Source: Betaproteobacteria bacterium
GTDB lineage: Bacteria > Pseudomonadota > Gammaproteobacteria > Burkholderiales > Burkholderiaceae
Length of the DNA stretch: 25,470 bases
Direction: 5' to 3'
NCBI GenBank assembly: GCA_009921765.1
Contig: RFXC01000034.1
Span: 1-25,470, forward strand
Under the pieces are notes generated by a model. It saw only the letters and a list, made by a program, of their open reading frames with translations, was not told the origin of the DNA and did no database searches. The position numbers and the translations under genes were made by a program. This document shows positions 24,696-25,470 of the stretch, piece after piece (position 1 is the stretch's first letter; the number at the start of each line of letters is the position of its first letter).

Positions 24696-24728
24696 ATCGG
24701 CGACGTGACTGCGGGATGCGGCGCGGGC

Positions 24729-25403
24729 TCAGTCCTTGGGCCGCATGCCGGCAACCTCGGCATCCGACGGCTGGAACTGCGCGCCATCGGCATAGCGGAA
24801 GTCGCGCATCGTGCCGCGGCCATTGCGAACCGTGGTGCGGCCCACATAGGCGCCCATCGTCGATTGATGGTCCTGGGGGCGGAACAGCACTTTGCCGACC
24901 GGTGAGTCGAACTGCAGGCCCCGGAAGGCCGTGATCAACTTTTCGGTATCGGCGCCGCCCGCTTTGGCGAGGCCCGCGCCCACCGCCTTCAGCGTGGCAT
25001 AGCCCACGAGCGAGCCCAGGCGCGGATAGTCCTTGAACCGCTTCTGATAGGCATCGACAAACGCCTTGTGCTCGGGCGTGTTGATCTGGTCCCAGGGATA
25101 GCCCGTGACCAGCCAGCCTTCCGGCGCCTCGTCTTTCAGCGGATCGATGTACTCGGGCTCGCCGGTGAGCAGGCTCACCACTTCACGGCCCTTGAAGAGC
25201 CCGCGGGTATTGCCCTCGCGCACAAACTTCGCCAGGTCGGCGCCAAACAGCACGTTGAAGATGGCATCGGGTTTGGCATCGGCAAGCGCTTGCACCACCG
25301 CACCAGCATCAACCTTGCCCAGCGCCGGCGCCTGCTCGACCACGAACTCGACATCGGGCTGCAGCTTTTTCAACAGCGCCTTGAAGCTGGCCGCCGCCGA
25401 CTG
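24729..25403 (-). CDS. Liv-type ABC substrate-binding protein, N-terminus missing
   Basis: C-terminal ~225 residues of a type I periplasmic binding protein of the LivK class. Recognisable stretches are QSAAASFKALLKKLQPDVEF, NVLFGADLAKFVREGNTRGL, SLLTGEPEYIDPLKDEAP and, near the end, DHQSTMGAYVGRTTV. Full-length relatives have about 390-400 residues with a signal peptide; the first 170 or so are absent. The frame stays open to a TGA at 25458-25460, but residues encoded beyond about 25,405 do not look like the family, so the gene is broken, rearranged or misassembled there. The only start-like codon in frame is TTG at 25,371-25,373, inside the domain, so no functional product is expected from it. 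It is first in the importer operon. Confidence 0.8.
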   Translation of the reverse strand, partial: QSAAASFKALLKKLQPDVEFVVEQAPALGKVDAGAVVQALADAKPDAIFNVLFGADLAKFVREGNTRGLFKGREVVSLLTGEPEYIDPLKDEAPEGWLVTGYPWDQINTPEHKAFVDAYQKRFKDYPRLGSLVGYATLKAVGAGLAKAGGADTEKLITAFRGLQFDSPVGKVLFRPQDHQSTMGAYVGRTTVRNGRGTMRDFRYADGAQFQPSDAEVAGMRPKD

Positions 25404-25470
25404 CCGTACACGATTGAAAGAAATCCGATGGCCAGAACGGGAGCAAGGAGTACCGCTTCAACCGTCACCG

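Noticed and set aside
23056..24708. 550-codon open frame on the plus strand opposite the fused permease
   Set aside because: Extremely His/Gln/Arg/Glu-rich, as expected when hydrophobic codons are read on the other strand. No family features.

Overview
The window is GC-rich, tightly packed chromosomal DNA from a proteobacterium. It is most likely a betaproteobacterium of the Burkholderiales type, judging by the metG/mrp divergent pair, the style of the LivKHMGF genes, the PHA-system protein and the gene density. Nearly every base is coding. There is no rRNA, tRNA, CRISPR array, prophage or insertion sequence that I can recognise, and no gene-free stretch longer than about 150 bases.

Left part (1-8.2 kb), a molybdenum theme: a CoxE-type VWA protein (2-1219) belongs to the family that helps mature Mo hydroxylases. 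It is followed by an AT-richer VapBC toxin-antitoxin pair. Next come a BtuCD/FecCD-class ABC importer without its own binding protein (1983-3820), a short ModE-like regulator reading away from it (3855-4199), and modA-modB-modC with overlapping genes (4277-7022). modA begins 7 bases after the end of mrp/apbC, an Fe-S carrier P-loop ATPase, so mrp-modABC may be one transcript. The sum suggests a cell that invests in molybdate uptake and in a Mo enzyme encoded nearby.

Middle part (8.2-16.1 kb), mostly housekeeping and scattered genes: metG (methionyl-tRNA synthetase with the C-terminal tRNA-binding domain) diverges from mrp. A SulP anion transporter with a STAS domain follows. A family-4 glycosyltransferase with an unassigned C-terminal extension and a class I methyltransferase follow on the minus strand. 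A COG4091-type NAD(P)-dependent dehydrogenase with a C-terminal SAF domain diverges from the methyltransferase.

Right part (16.1-25.4 kb), one long minus-strand run. Its 5' half encodes a branched-chain-amino-acid-class ABC importer: a binding protein broken at its N-terminus, a fused LivH-LivM permease, LivG and LivF. Then come an AA_synth (PF06684-like) protein, an amidohydrolase strongly resembling enamidase of anaerobic nicotinate breakdown, a TetR regulator, a D-2-hydroxyacid dehydrogenase, a PHA-system protein and a putative Na+/H+ antiporter. The layout of importer, amidohydrolase and repressor looks like an uncharacterised catabolic locus for a small amide or N-heterocycle-derived lactam. 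With the Mo uptake genes in the same window, a pathway starting with a Mo hydroxylase is an attractive but unproven idea. The last ~65 bases of the window do not continue the binding-protein gene, so a rearrangement or an assembly junction lies near 25,405.
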